Shown one piece after another: positions 10,801 to 21,823 of a stretch of DNA of 64,000 nt (positions are counted from its first letter, which is position 1; every line of letters starts with the position of its first letter). Under the pieces are notes generated by a model that did not search any database, was not told where the DNA came from, and saw nothing but the letters and a program-made list of their open reading frames with translations. This stretch comes from Morinoia aosen (lineage: Eukaryota; Arthropoda; Malacostraca; Amphipoda; Talitridae): assembly GCA_030386875.1 (NCBI GenBank), contig CM059576.1:19534058-19598057 (forward strand), given 5' to 3'. The translations under genes were made by a program, and so were the position numbers.

Positions 10801-11452
10801 CAGTTTGACCAGTTTCCGAAACATAACAGTTGAATATTTGTGAAAGGAAAAAACTCTACTTACCACAAATTTTTTAAATAAATTGCTCAGTGGCGCATAA
10901 TTAAAGGGTTTTTCGAAACAATTTCTCAATGAAAAATATAGATAACATTTTATACAAAAGTTAACGAAGGTCAACAATGGTGAGTAAAATGTCAGGCATT
11001 AGGGATATCATTATTAAAATGTTCATTTTAAATTTTAGAGCCTTCGAGCTGATATGGACTTGTGTGAAATATATGCATAATGCGTGTGATGTGTTGTGTG
11101 AGTGTTGTAGGTGACGTACACGCGCATGTGTGTGGTGAGTGTATGTGTGATGGTGACTTCTCTACCTCATCTGTGTGGGAGTATTGATACTCTGTTGCAT
11201 CTGGCGTATATATGGAATATTTTATTCCAGGCAGCCTTTGTGCACAGATTTAAAAATATATCTGAACGTACAGTTATGAGGTATTTATATATTATATACA
11301 TCGACTGTAGCTATAGGAAAGGGATTTAAGTATTATACAAAGCGTTTCATTACAAGAGGTGCAAAATTGTACAAGTAGAAAATTCAAGGTATTGGACAGT
11401 TAGTGATAATGTGCAATTTGCCTAATTTACTGGTGCTTGATGTAGAAATTAC
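10801..11452. other. no gene seen
   Basis: A+T-rich flank with a GT-rich microsatellite-like stretch at about 11085-11150. Part of it resembles 5455-5620 (see there). Confidence 0.4.
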
Positions 11453-11640
11453 GACTCTGCAGCTGTATAACTCCACAACCAAGACTCTGCAGCTGTATAA
11501 CTCCACAACCAAGACTCTGCAGCTGTATAACTCCACAACAAAGACTCTGCAGCTGTATAACTCCACAACCAAGACTGCAGCTGTATAACTCCACAACCAA
11601 GACTCTGCAGCTGCAGAACTCCTTAACCACCACCCTGCTG
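11453..11640 (+). repeat. 30-bp minisatellite, about six copies
   Basis: The unit GACTCTGCAGCTGTATAACT plus CCACAACCAA is repeated four times almost exactly, then once with a 2-bp loss and once degraded. The 30-bp period keeps frames open on both strands (for example a VVELYSCRVL repeat on the minus strand), but there is no sign of a gene around it. Confidence 0.95.
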
Positions 11641-11699
11641 CTGTATGACTGCAGCTGTAGTCCCGTCCTTTTATTTATACACTCGTATGTTCTGGGATC

Positions 11700-11865
11700 G
11701 ATTTTCTTCTTCTATCAGTTCTAGTCTCAACCTTTTATTTATATGTAGTAGGAATCTATAAAAATTTACCAGATATTTCGAGAATCGAACCTGGGTCTGT
11801 CAGGTTTGGAGTTGGAGAGCCTAACACCGAGGCTGCTGCTGCTCCAATGGGGGTGAGCCAGAGAA
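11700..11865 (-). mobile_element. tRNA-derived SINE-like sequence
   Basis: On the minus strand a pol III B-box match, AGGTTCGATTCTCG, lies near 11765-11780, about 40 bases after a weaker A-box-like GGTGTTAGGCTCTCC. The spacing is right for a tRNA head. It is followed by an A+T-rich body. It does not fold as a functional tRNA by eye, so a SINE head or tRNA relic is the best reading. Confidence 0.45.
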
Positions 11866-12922
11866 CTTATTTAAATCTCCTTTTGACCGTTTCTTGTATC
11901 ATTAACTGCAAGTATATTCTTTCAACATGGAGGATTTTGTGACGTTCATTTCGCCAACTGTGAGTAAAGTTTTTTATTGCACGCCTAGTGAACGGAAACC
12001 TAGCAATTTTCTACTATTCGAATGAAGTTTCTATTCCTAATTTGGTGCTTTGCTTTTCATCATTGTCTGTGTTTCTGTCCACATTTCAAACTTCATCTTA
12101 CAAGTCTTGTTCCTCCGAACTTGCTCAATGCAAACCGTGAAACAGTTTTTTTAATCAAAGTGTTGTAACACATTTCATGTATCAACTTTTTTGGAAATAA
12201 ACGGGCTTTCATTTCTTTATTTTTTTCTTTCCTTCTTGCTAGGCCAACAGAGCCGTTTAAATGAATAAAAAAATTTCCTGGTAAAATAAATAAATAAATA
12301 AATGGAAAAGGATACATAAATAAAGGATGAATCCTTGTGCCTGTACAAGCCGTTTACCGGAGCAAACGCAAAGAATGACTTTTTGTGTCACATTAAATCG
12401 TAATCAAGAAAACGTCATCTTGTATCTATGAAACACTAAGCAATAAATTCACAGGAGGGTTTGTAATCACTTTTGAAGCGCTCAAACAAGGAAAAGATTT
12501 ACATTCTCATGGTGCGCTGTAATGAATGGTGGCATTCGTTCTGAGCAGCTGGAGGTCGTAAGCGTCGAGCTGTTATCGAAGGTTGGTGAAATGCGTCAAA
12601 CCAGTGAAGTAATTACTTCAATTGTTTATTTCCGTGTTGACATAGAATTGTAAGCATCGAAATGATCAGGAAAAGTGTCAAATGTACGACTATTTAAAAC
12701 AATTTAGAAGTAAACAGCAATTGGGTTGGTGGTTGAATTTTTGACTGACGGAAATAGAGTTAAAATCTGTTCTCGTGAATATCAACCTTTACAAACTAGG
12801 ACTGGAAGCTTGGAAATACCGTCAATGCTAGTTTAAAATACCTTGGGGGGACAGTCTCCTCTTACATTCATGCGAGAGCTCGTGCTGTCGCAGCAGAAGC
12901 TGGTTTTGTTCAAGGTTTAGAG
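11866..12922. other. no gene seen
   Basis: Low-complexity and A+T-rich sequence with a (TAAA)n run near 12286-12302. No frame longer than about 75 codons and none with recognisable content. Confidence 0.4.
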
Positions 12923-13172
12923 CAGGGCTACTCAACCTTTCTGTTGTCGGGTAACCCTTTTAGCTTAATGGTGTATCTCCGTGTACCCCCAGCACAGTTG
13001 AAGTTTCAAGAAACTACATCAATACACTTAATTATTAATAATTATATATACTTGAACGGTTGTATGCGAATGTATATAGTACATTTTAACATATGAAGTA
13101 TGTTAAATGTATCCCTAGGGGTACATGTTGAGCCCCTAGGGATACATGTTGGGTACATGTTGAGAAACCCTG
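12923..13172. mobile_element. hAT-type MITE, 250 bp
   Basis: The left end CAGGGCTACTCAACCTTTCT and the right end (reverse complement) CAGGGTTTCTCAACATGTAC are inverted and have the CAGGG...CTCAAC form of hAT elements. Flanks GTTTAGAG (12915-12922) and GTGAAGAG (13173-13180) match at 6 of 8 positions, as expected of an old 8-bp duplication. There is no coding capacity. A near-duplicate CCCTAGGG.TACATGTTG word sits just inside the right end. Confidence 0.8.
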
Positions 13173-13245
13173 GTGAAGAGGGAGGAAATGATTGATTTTG
13201 TCTCGGATACTAGTATATTAGATTAAATTGAATTAGATGGTTAGG

Positions 13246-13560
13246 TTGAGCCTCCCCCACCCACCACAGAGGCGATACACAACGAAGGAGGTAGGCACCA
13301 TTTGGTATTAAGATGAGGGAGAGCGGAATCTATGCACTAGGCGTATAGAAACAGTGAGTTTAAAAAGAAGTTCATGAAACATGATATAAGTTGAAGAAGG
13401 AAATAGCATGTGCTGAAAAACAGGACAGCAGTGAATTACAAAAAGCATGGTCATTACCAAAACAAAAAATCATTTTACTTTAACGAAAAAAACTATGCCT
13501 AACTCTCAGCTCTGTACCTCTCACTTTTCCAAACGAGAATTGTATATTTCGGAAATTTAA
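13246..13560 (+). repeat. dispersed repeat A copy
   Basis: It carries the repeat landmarks in order: GCCTCCC, GGAGGTAGGCACCATTTGG, GCGGAATCTATGCAC, GAAGTTCATGAAAC, GTGCTGAAAAACAGGACAGC and CTCTCAGCTCTGTACCTCTC. This is one of the longest copies, about 315 bp. The young LTR element is inserted 60 bases to its right. Confidence 0.75.
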
Positions 13561-13620
13561 ACAACTTTTTCCAACACAAATATGAATAAGTACGTATCTG
13601 GTAACTAACTCGCGTAAGAT

Positions 13621-13867
13621 TGTAACGCCCGAAGGGTTATAACGTCCGAAGGGTAGAGACAACGCTGGTAACTGCGACGATTTACTTGTAGAGGTGTTGT
13701 ACAGGGGAGTAACACTGACCAAATGCGACTCTAGAAGTCTCCACACGCTCTTCTATACTGTCAAATTGCTGACTAAGCGTGCGCACTGCGGCAGAGCCGC
13801 GCCCAGGCATAGCATTACCATACGTACGAACATATGTACAGAGAAAGTGCGCAACCGCGACGGCACA
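13621..13867 (-). repeat. 3' LTR of the non-coding element
   Basis: 247 bp, nearly identical to 18844-19090. On the plus strand it begins TGTAACGCCCGAAGGG and ends GACGGCACA. Contains two CCGAAGGGT words 19 bases apart near its start. Confidence 0.92.
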
Positions 13868-13878
13868 CACCTTCCCCC
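13868..13878 (-). other. polypurine tract
   Basis: The minus strand reads GGGGGAAGGTG directly against the TGTGCC start of the 3' LTR. It fixes the element's orientation together with the PBS at the other end. Confidence 0.75.
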
Positions 13879-16800
13879 ATGCCTGATTTATTACCAATTA
13901 CAAAATAAATGAATCAAAGGGAAGAATCGTAACTTAAAAAGCAACACAGTAAGCTAAAAGCATCCTAATTAGGAAAACCAAAAAAAATAAAAATAACCCT
14001 TTCGTGGCAAAAACAACTGCCAGTAACAGGAAAAACAAACGCGTCCAGTTAAATTCGACAAAAAGCATCGCAAAGAAAACCCGCAAACACCCTCATCACC
14101 AAAAAAAACATGGGAAGAGGCGCTGCTCAAGACATGTATATAATGCAAAAAAAACAAACAATTTTGCGCACACGAACAGTGCAACATCCAAAAAAAAAAA
14201 AATTTTTTAGCAACAGAAAACCTTAAAACAATGCACCTCGGCAGGTGTCGTACTAAAAAACAAAAACCGCTAACATGAACACCAGCCATGAAAAACACAA
14301 TTAACTCTAACATTGTTTTGTGCTAAACAGTTGAAATGATAACGCAGTAAAAAAGAAAGAAAATCGCATCGTTGAAACAACAACTAAAAAGTTTTTAATC
14401 AAACACAAATAAGAAATAGGGCACGCAGATACCTCGACAAATAAAAAATCATTCTCGCCATAAAATTTAAATAAATCAATACATTCGTTAAGGATAATAA
14501 TAACACGCATGAAATTAAATACACAATGCCTTTAAAATTTTAAGTGAACAACGTATTCGCATAAATTGAGTTATCGATAAACCAAAATGAAACAAATCAT
14601 AATTATATACCGGAACACTGCATCGATTCGAGCATTTTCGCGAACATGGTTTAAATGAAATACGTAAAACACAAGCTTGGAAATACCAACTTAATATTAA
14701 TTCATGAGTAAATATAAAAACATCCGCTTACATCTCTGGTGAAAGATTAACACCGAGCGAAACACGAGTTCTTCGGCAAGGCAATTTCGGAAAATTTTAT
14801 AATAATCAAAACTATTGCCTCGTAAGTAATGAAAAATGATACAGAAAAGTTGAGTTGATATTAAATAAAGCATCATTAAAGTTTTCACCAAAAAGAAACA
14901 TTCAAAATATCGTCTGCGTTACCGTAGACTTAAAAATAGAAGTTAGATAATCTTATAGCCAAACATCGCACAAATTAGAACAGAACTTTTCCACTATTAG
15001 TTAAAACAATCAATCAGAATAAACAGAGTGCCGTAGACTCGTAAAACTTAATTCTATCGGTAACATAATGATATAGCACGTGGAGTAAGATATAAGAAAA
15101 TGGGTAACAAAATCGAAGACACACTAGTTTAGTACATCAAATATGAATATGAAAATCGGTTTCGCACTCTGCAAAAATAAAAGGAAAATCACTAAACAAT
15201 TTCAATTTATCGTAATCCAATAGTAATAACATGTGAACAAAGTCCAAAATTCTTGAACTACTCTGAATTTATAATTACCACATTTTAAGTTACTAAATTT
15301 ATTAAACCACGTTTTCAACACTATGTCCACGGTAAAGTATAAAGTATTAACACCACATTAAACCTTTAAAGTGAGTTACTCTCTTCAAATCACTGCGCGC
15401 GAAAGTAATCTCTTTCAGTAATCTCTTGACTGCGCGAAGGCAAAGTTCAGTAATCTCTTCGCTGCGTGCGAAGCTTAGCTGCCGCCAAGGCCATCGATGT
15501 TTGTTGACAGTTGCTGGGCGCCAGCCTGTCGCAGCCGGACTCCGCACTGCATAGTGCGTACCCCGTCACGTGTGACTGCGTGACTCGCCCGTAATCGCTG
15601 TGCTTCTTTGCTGGCACAGCAGCATGAATCGCGTTACAGATGTCGTGTTACCGCTCGCACACGCTCGAACTGAAATTGGAATTCAATACAAAAACGATTA
15701 GCATGGCTAGAACGCAAGCTTTCGTACATGAATGCACAAGTAAAGTGAAATGATAAACATCATTAGTGTCAGTGATCAATTACCGAAACTTACTATTTAG
15801 TTAACGACGGGTAAACTTCCGTAAAACTTTTAAATCAATAATTTTAAAGACAAACTAGATGTAGCTTCCTCATTAGCATCCAAGAATTTTCCCGTAACAC
15901 AAATGCTAACCCAATAAAGAACGACTAAATTCCGCATTGACATTTAATCGTCGTGACCGACATTCAAATTTCTCATTAAAAAATGCATCAGTAATCTTAT
16001 CTCGCAAATGTGGAATTCAAAACTAAGAAACTGTTAATTCACCGTTTCTATCGTGAGCAAAACTGGGGCATTTTCAGCCTCGATGCACAAGGAAAAGAAA
16101 TAAATTTCTCCAAGATCATCAATGTTTCTTGCCACGACAGATCACAATCAATAATCACGTACTGCTTTTGCACAAGAAAATTACGTATTATTATACTGTA
16201 CTTGTTGAACTGTTACACTGTGAACGGGTACTTCACGTTACGTTAATGCCTTAATCAAAAAGGTTAAATACTAAGGCATACACGAGGTTAACATGAAGCA
16301 TAAGCAAATACAACAAAAAAACATGATTGAACACGTAAAAACATACTTTTTAAAGTAAAAACACGATTTGATGTCAAGGTAAAAATTAATATTGACGTAA
16401 AATATTCTAAATTTTAAACGTTCAATCCGTTGTAAATTATCCCGTAGAAACTTTCGGAGGCTTGATTATAAATTTTGCATTCTTTTACGTTTGAATAATA
16501 AATGACACAACATAAAACTTTACCGATTATGAAATTCGAGTAGGCTTGCAAAAATTACTGTTATGACGCACTAGATCGTAAACGTGCTCAAAAAACATTA
16601 AAAACAGCCACTCTCTTCAAAACATAACGAAGAGATGAATTAAACATCATTAAACAACATCCAAAACACATCTTATTCATGACTATTCACCAGTCATATT
16701 CATCCCACGCCGTCGTAGCTCGCCTGGCAACTGTTGCTAAACACAGACACCGGAAATAAGGCGCCTCTCTGTCTGGCGTATGAGTCACCTTGGTTGGTTG

Positions 16801-18824
16801 GGTTCATTGCCTTGTGCAGCTGCGCTGCTCTGCACACTCTACCTTTCTATTACTCGTTACTCTTAACTCAGTACCAGACCACCACGTGTGGTTAATTAAT
16901 CGGCTTCTATCGCCTCTCATTATTACTCTCGTATGATACTTCTATTCGCCAGCACCAGGACAACCGCAATCTACAATGCTACTCTGACCATCATGGTATC
17001 ACTGGCATTAATTCCACCACATGAAGTTATGAGCTGAAATCAGAATCCCATCGAAATTAACGGTAACAGCTTCTCTCAAGCTTATCCATATGTCTGCGCG
17101 CAATAATTCAATACTGTTCCTCAACAGAATCACTCGACCTCGCTGGTAAATATACCTGGTAACGTTAAACCATTTACCAGATATATCCACAGCCTAGTAA
17201 TGCAGGTCTCGTACCATTTACGTACACTAGAAGAGTCTTTCTCTTCTTCATTTTTATTTTCGCTCTCGAGCGCCTCGCTCAAGGCTCCTGCTTCTTTCTT
17301 GGGTTTTTCGCTGCCCAACAGCATTTATCTCTAGGCTATTTCGTTCCCTTCCGCCATTTTCTGGCTCTCTCTACCGCAGCAGATATTACTCTTTACGCCT
17401 CCTCTGGGCAACCACGTCTGCCAACAGACACTCTGCATTATTTACGGTATTTAAAAAATACTTCTTTCTTACTTTGACCGTGCAATCCTTGCACATCCAG
17501 TATCAACAGAATATCATCCACGATTATTTACCTCACTCGGAAGAGCATCTTTACTCCTTCCTACTTATATAATTCTCGAAGTCACATAGCACTTCTCAGC
17601 ACATTAATTACCACAATATATTTCATCATTATTTTCTCATCATTACTTCATATTTCTCGCTAGGCTTAATCCTCAGCCTGCTCTGTACTAGACGAAAACT
17701 ATCTTTCAATTCCTGTTCTCTCAATACAGCGAATTGTTCTCTCAATAAAGAATCCCTTGATCCGTAGTCTCTCGAACTTTACTTATACTCTAACGCTAGA
17801 AAGTTGATTTTTACAAAGGTCTTCAGCATTACCTTTGGGCAAATTGGAAAGCATTTCCCCCCCATCATCCTACCAAACGCAACCAAAAAAAAAACTCACA
17901 TGACCTACATGTTTTACCGACCAGAGAAGGCATTTAATAATACTTATCTCTCTGTCGCCAATATATCCACATCAGAAAAAAAACTGTGGTAGGCATTCTA
18001 CTATTTCGAAAATCACTCGCTATTGAAATTTCAGGCATAGTTACGTTACGAGTTTGGCGTCTACGTATTACACAAATAACATCACTGCTCAACTGAGTTT
18101 AACGTCGCTCAAGCGTAAATTTGCACAACTAAAACAGTACAAAATTACTTGAAACACTTATAGCAACACTTCGAGAAAATAGCGCCACTCACTTTAAAAA
18201 AACAGCTCTCTTAACACCTTGAAAACAGCTCATGTCTAGGGGCATTGAATACACAGCTTGCTCTCTGCAAGGACAGCCTATGTTTGACCTCGACGCCTGC
18301 ACGCTCTGTACCACTGCTGCGGCACGCTGTACGCTGCCTGCCTCACGCGCTAGAATAGTGAGCTGCAACGGCACTGTAACAATTATCACATTTAATGGGT
18401 GCTGCGTTACTTATCTGAAATTGTAGATTTAGTTGCCGTTTTCGGACGATGTCGCGACCTCTGCAGTCGTTGGAAACGATGCACCTGAACTGCTGCGTCC
18501 GCAGCACGCAGATAACGGAACTGTAGTCGGATGAAACGCCTCGTAGTTGTAGTTTTCACCTCCGTAGTCGCCCTCTTCGTAGATCTCTGAAGCGCTCTCT
18601 CTCAGTAGATGCCGTCCTTATAATCGATTTCTCGTTGCTCTGACTGTCTCTGTCACCAGACGGTCTTCACGCCTCACGGTAGTTCTCGCGATTTCTCTGT
18701 AGTTATCTCCGCAGTGTTGATTCGCTGAAGTCACTCGACCTTCTTCTCAAACTTCTGGAGGTTTCTCGTCGAATACGGTATCTTCTTGACTTCTTAAATA
18801 TATCTTCACGAATTCGTGGGTTCG
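13879..18824 (-). other. non-coding interior of the LTR element
   Basis: On the minus strand the leader after the PBS is purine-rich and codon-like (GAAGTCAAGAAG, GAGAAGAAGGTCGAG) but closed by stops. One 64-codon frame (17324-17130) has an acidic/basic SEALESENKNEEEKDSSSV patch that could be a gag relic; this is weak. A short tandem AGTAATCTCTT repeat is at 15395-15460. The rest is A+T-rich with no recognisable domain. Confidence 0.6.
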
Positions 18825-18842
18825 TCACTCGTCTCGCCACCA
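18825..18842 (-). other. primer-binding site
   Basis: Starting one base inside the LTR on the minus strand the sequence reads TGGTGGCGAGACGAG. TGG pairs with the CCA end of a tRNA, so the primer would end ...CTCGTCTCGCCACCA. The tRNA species cannot be assigned without a tRNA set. Confidence 0.7.
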
Positions 18843-18843
18843 G

Positions 18844-19090
18844 TGTAACGCCCGAAGGGTTATAACGTCCGAAGGGTAGAGACAACGCTGGTAACTGCGA
18901 CGATTTACTTGTAGAGGTGTTGTACAGGGGAGTAACACAGACCAAATGCGACTCTAGAAGTCTCCACACGCTCTTTTATACTGTCAAATTGCTGACTAAG
19001 CGTGCGCACTGCGGCAGAGCCGCGCCCAGGCATAGCATTACCATACGTACGAACATATGTACAGAGAAAGTGCGCAACCGCGACGGCACA
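18844..19090 (-). repeat. 5' LTR of the non-coding element
   Basis: 247 bp, TG...CA ended when read on the minus strand. It differs from the other LTR at two positions: the base at about 18939 (A here, T in the partner) and the one at about 18978 (T here, C in the partner). Confidence 0.92.
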
Positions 19091-19094
19091 AGAT

Positions 19095-19639
19095 GATTTA
19101 TTACACAACTAAATTTTAACTTCTAATTCTCACCAAAACAATGCTGGCTTTAGATAAGCACAACGCGAGGAAGAGCGGCAGTCGCACAAAGCCAGCATGA
19201 ACATTTAACATCAAAAAGAAATGTGGACCAAAACCCTAGTTTCTGGACAGCATCAAAGAAAAGTCAATGAACTAAATTATAAGGAACTACTTAGTATAAA
19301 ATTATTCATGTCTAATTAGTTGTGGTAAAATAAAACGTATTCTAGTATCTATGACAAAGCTTCAAATCAAGAACCACCTGTGTAACAAAAATGCTAGCAT
19401 TGTCTTAGGAAAACCAAAATACATGAAACACCGAACTGACCAAAATACCATCTTAAAATATTTTAACAAATGAGACACAGTTGGTAAAAAAAAATAAAAA
19501 AACATTTCACAACGCGCATGCTTAATAGTAAAAACATACACACAGAAATGCAATAAAATTCTCATTCTATAGAAAAACATGGGATGGAATTCATCTTCAC
19601 GAAAAATTCCAAGAGTTTTCCAAAATTTTCAGATTTGAG
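19095..19639. other. no gene seen
   Basis: Right flank of the LTR element. The words ATGCTGGCTTT (19142) and AAAGCCAGCAT (19188) form a short inverted pair around 40 bases, a possible small hairpin. Nothing else is recognised. Confidence 0.35.
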
Positions 19640-19930
19640 ATAAGTTTAAGCCTCCCTCCCGAACCGCAACGATGGCGTTCCAAAGAGAATAAGAATTGAG
19701 GCACCTTTTTCGATAGCGTTAAGAGAACACGGATTTTATGCACAAGGAGCGTTCCGAACCAGGACCCCAGCGCTTAGAAACAGTAAGTTTGGAAATATGG
19801 TTGAAGTAAGATGAAAGTTGAAAAGAAAGTCAGAGATGTTAAAAACTGAAAACGATGATTTTTAACAAGAAACTTTTCATATAAAAAAATAAGACTCACC
19901 TAACTCACATCTCATAACTTAATTTCCTAC
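19640..19930 (+). repeat. dispersed repeat A copy, diverged
   Basis: The landmarks GCCTCCCTCCC, GATGGCGTTCCAAAGAGAAT, GAGGCACCTTTTT, AGAAACAGTAAGTTTGG and CACCTAACTCACATCTCA follow the family order with many changes and a small insertion near 19750. Confidence 0.65.
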
Positions 19931-20314
19931 CAACTTATCTCCACACTCAGATTTATGATTAACACAAAAGAGTAAACTACAAGAAAGTAAAATTTTCTCA
20001 CTAACGCACGCGTAGAACAAAAAAGAATTGAACACTGTGACAGTTAATCTTGGAATACAAACGAAGTAAAAGAATGAGCAGAGCAAGTCGGACACGCGTC
20101 CCAAGCAAGCGACACGGAACGCTAACAAATGGAAAATTAACGATTGATTTTCATACATCGGTATAGAAGGCCACTCAGTTCATATCATAGCTTTTGTTTC
20201 CCTCCAAAAGAAAAACAACTTCCTGAATTCTTCAAAGGTACGCAAAACAAAGCGAAAATCGAAGAATGCAGTGGGTATAGGGAAATAGAATTTTACCAAC
20301 AACATCGGAGGGGT

Positions 20315-20600
20315 TAGATTAGATTATTTGAGTTAATTTACGCCTGTTCTATGCGAGGAGGGAGGAAGGCATTTGGTAAGGACTTGAGAAAACGGAAGGT
20401 TTATGCGCATTGATCATAGAAGCAAGTTACATAAGAACTTTTTGAAACAAGGTAATGTTAAAGGCGTGAAAGATGTTGAAAAAAACAACTGCAGTAGAGC
20501 AAAAAAATGGTCCTTTCCAGAACTAACAACGTATCATTCTTACAGAAACAAGGCCTCGTTAACTCTTAGTTCGGGACCTCACATATTCCCCCGTGAACGC
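20315..20600 (+). repeat. dispersed repeat A copy, diverged
   Basis: GGAGGGAGGAAGGCATTTGG, ATAGAAGCAAGTTACATAAG, TTTTTGAAACAAGGT and TTAACTCTTAGTTCGGGACC keep the family order, and the copy ends in ACATATTCCCCC as in the copies at 33060 and 60200. Confidence 0.65.
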
Positions 20601-20726
20601 TAATTCCCATGGATAAATATGTTACGTTCAACTGCGTAAGAAACTTGTAAGATCTGTGACAACAGCAACTTAGAAGTACAGTGTAGTAATTGGAGTTTTG
20701 AGCGGACCAAAATATGCATTTCACTA

Positions 20727-20844
20727 TTAGAAAGAAAATGAATGGGTGTAACCATGTTTCCTAGCTTGGTGTAGTTTAACAACATGTTTATGAGCAGAAG
20801 AATGGTCACAAAACTCACACTTGAACAGATGACCTTTACTATGT
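20727..20844 (-). pseudogene. zinc-finger gene, last finger and stop
   Basis: It resumes with KGHLFKCEFCDHSSAHKHVV after the third insertion, completes a C2H2 finger (…KLHQARKHG) and ends YTHSFSF and TAA at 20727-20729. This is the natural C-terminus: the finger rhythm stops and no further finger is found to the left. Confidence 0.8.
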
Positions 20845-21823
20845 GTCGATACCGTCGTGCGGTCGACGTGAGGGTTCGTGGAAAAGGGGCTGTCTTCTGT
20901 ACAGCTACCTTTTCCGGGGCGCTAGCTTTTCTTCGCAGCTGCCCTTCCTGAGGTTCGTGTGGGTACCGCCTACACCGTAATCAGTCCGCTAGGGCAACAG
21001 AAGTAAATTCTGTTAGTGCCGAACTACGGCGGTACCGTTGTGTGTGGGGGGTGAGGTTAGTGTGGGTACCACCTGAGCCATATTCAGTCCGCTAGGGCAA
21101 CAGAAGTAAATTCTGTTATGTGCCGAACTACGGTGGTACCGCTAGGGTGAGGTGTGTGTGTGGGTACCACCTACGCCGTAATAAGTCCGCTAGGGCAACA
21201 GAAGTAAATTCTGTTAGTGCCGAACTACGGTGGTACCGTTAGGAAGACGAGCAACTGTCTGCGCCGTATGAGACCGCTAGGGCAACAGAAGTGAATTCTG
21301 TTAGTGCCGAACTGCGACAGCGTCTTCCTATCGACAAACTTTTCGAAATAGTTCGTCCTTCCGAGGTGGCTCCTTAAACCCCTTATAAGGCGAGGTGTCG
21401 TATAAGACTAAAGCCTGTGTCAACAAGGAGAAAGGAAACTCTTTTGACCTCAGGGTGTGACTTGTTTAATGCTGAATCTCTTTGAAGTCCCTATTACATA
21501 CACTGATATATTTTAACAAGGACAGTGATTTATTTCCTATTGCAAAAATAGTGCGTACAGACATGAGCTACTGAATAACAGGGTACAACACTCAAAATTG
21601 CATTTAAAATATTAGCCGTATTTAGCTAGGTAATACAAGAAACATTAGAATATCGACATGTAATACAAATGATATTTAAGGGCTAACTAAAGTAAATGCA
21701 CAGACGCAACATCAGCGCAGAGAAACAGACAAGTCTGCGTTCAGAGAGCTGGACACATGAAGAAAATACTTAAGATTATGGGTAACTAACACAAAAGGCT
21801 CGACAACCCCTGTGCGGCCTGAC
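20845..21823 (+). mobile_element. 979-bp insertion carrying tandem structured modules
   Basis: ACTATGT occurs at 20838-20844 and 21824-21830, a 7-bp duplication of finger-coding sequence. Removing the segment rejoins …KHS to KGHLF in frame. The left end GTCGATACCGTCGTGCGGTC is itself a hairpin (GTCGA/TCGAC around CCG/CGG); the right end begins GTCAGGCCGCAC in reverse complement, so any terminal inverted repeat is short and imperfect. The left 480 bases are GC-rich and highly structured (separate entry); 21340-21780 is A+T-rich without a gene. The element class is unknown to me. Confidence 0.75.
20962..21328 (+). ncRNA. four tandem RNA-like modules with covarying outer stem
   Basis: Modules at 20962-21036, 21065-21140, 21163-21237 and 21242-21328. 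Each has an outer stem, a 6-base 5' bulge ending in CC, and then a core containing CCGCTAGGGCAACAGAAGT. The hairpin AACAGAA/TTCTGTT with GTAAA loop (GTGAA in module 4) comes next, then GTGCCGAACT and the outer stem's other side. The core hardly changes. The outer stem is GGTACCGCC/GGCGGTACC in module 1, GGTACCACC/GGTGGTACC in 2 and 3, and GGAAGACG/CGTCTTCC plus CTGTC/GACAG in 4, so both sides change together. GTGAGGTTCGTG-like words precede modules 1-3, and a degenerate copy with a GGAAAAGG/CCTTTTCC stem lies at 20868-20918. No known family is recognised. Confidence 0.6.

Larger units (their letters stand above)
13621..19090 (-). mobile_element. complete non-coding LTR retrotransposon (LARD type)
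   Basis: Two 247-bp direct repeats (13621-13867, 18844-19090) bound a 4976-bp internal region. AGAT occurs immediately outside both (13617-13620, 19091-19094), a 4-bp target duplication. In the minus orientation each LTR starts TGTGCC and ends TTACA. A primer-binding site beginning TGG follows the 5' LTR and a polypurine tract precedes the 3' LTR. The internal region holds no gag, pol or any frame above about 115 codons, so mobility must have come from another element's proteins. Only two differences between the LTRs were found by eye, so insertion was recent. Confidence 0.92.

Noticed and set aside
11453..11640. CRISPR array
   Set aside because: Repeats are directly adjacent without spacers, in a eukaryotic genome; it is a minisatellite. 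The same holds for the arrays at 29935, 46690 and 47165.
14004..14313. Lys-rich and Phe/Cys-rich proteins inside the LTR element
   Set aside because: Translations of A-runs and T-runs; no gag or pol motif.
20962..21328. HDV-like ribozymes
   Set aside because: GGGCAACA, hairpin and GCCGAA match the J1.1/4-P4-J4/2 order, but no 5' strand complementary to CCGCTA exists upstream in any module and there is no room for P3.
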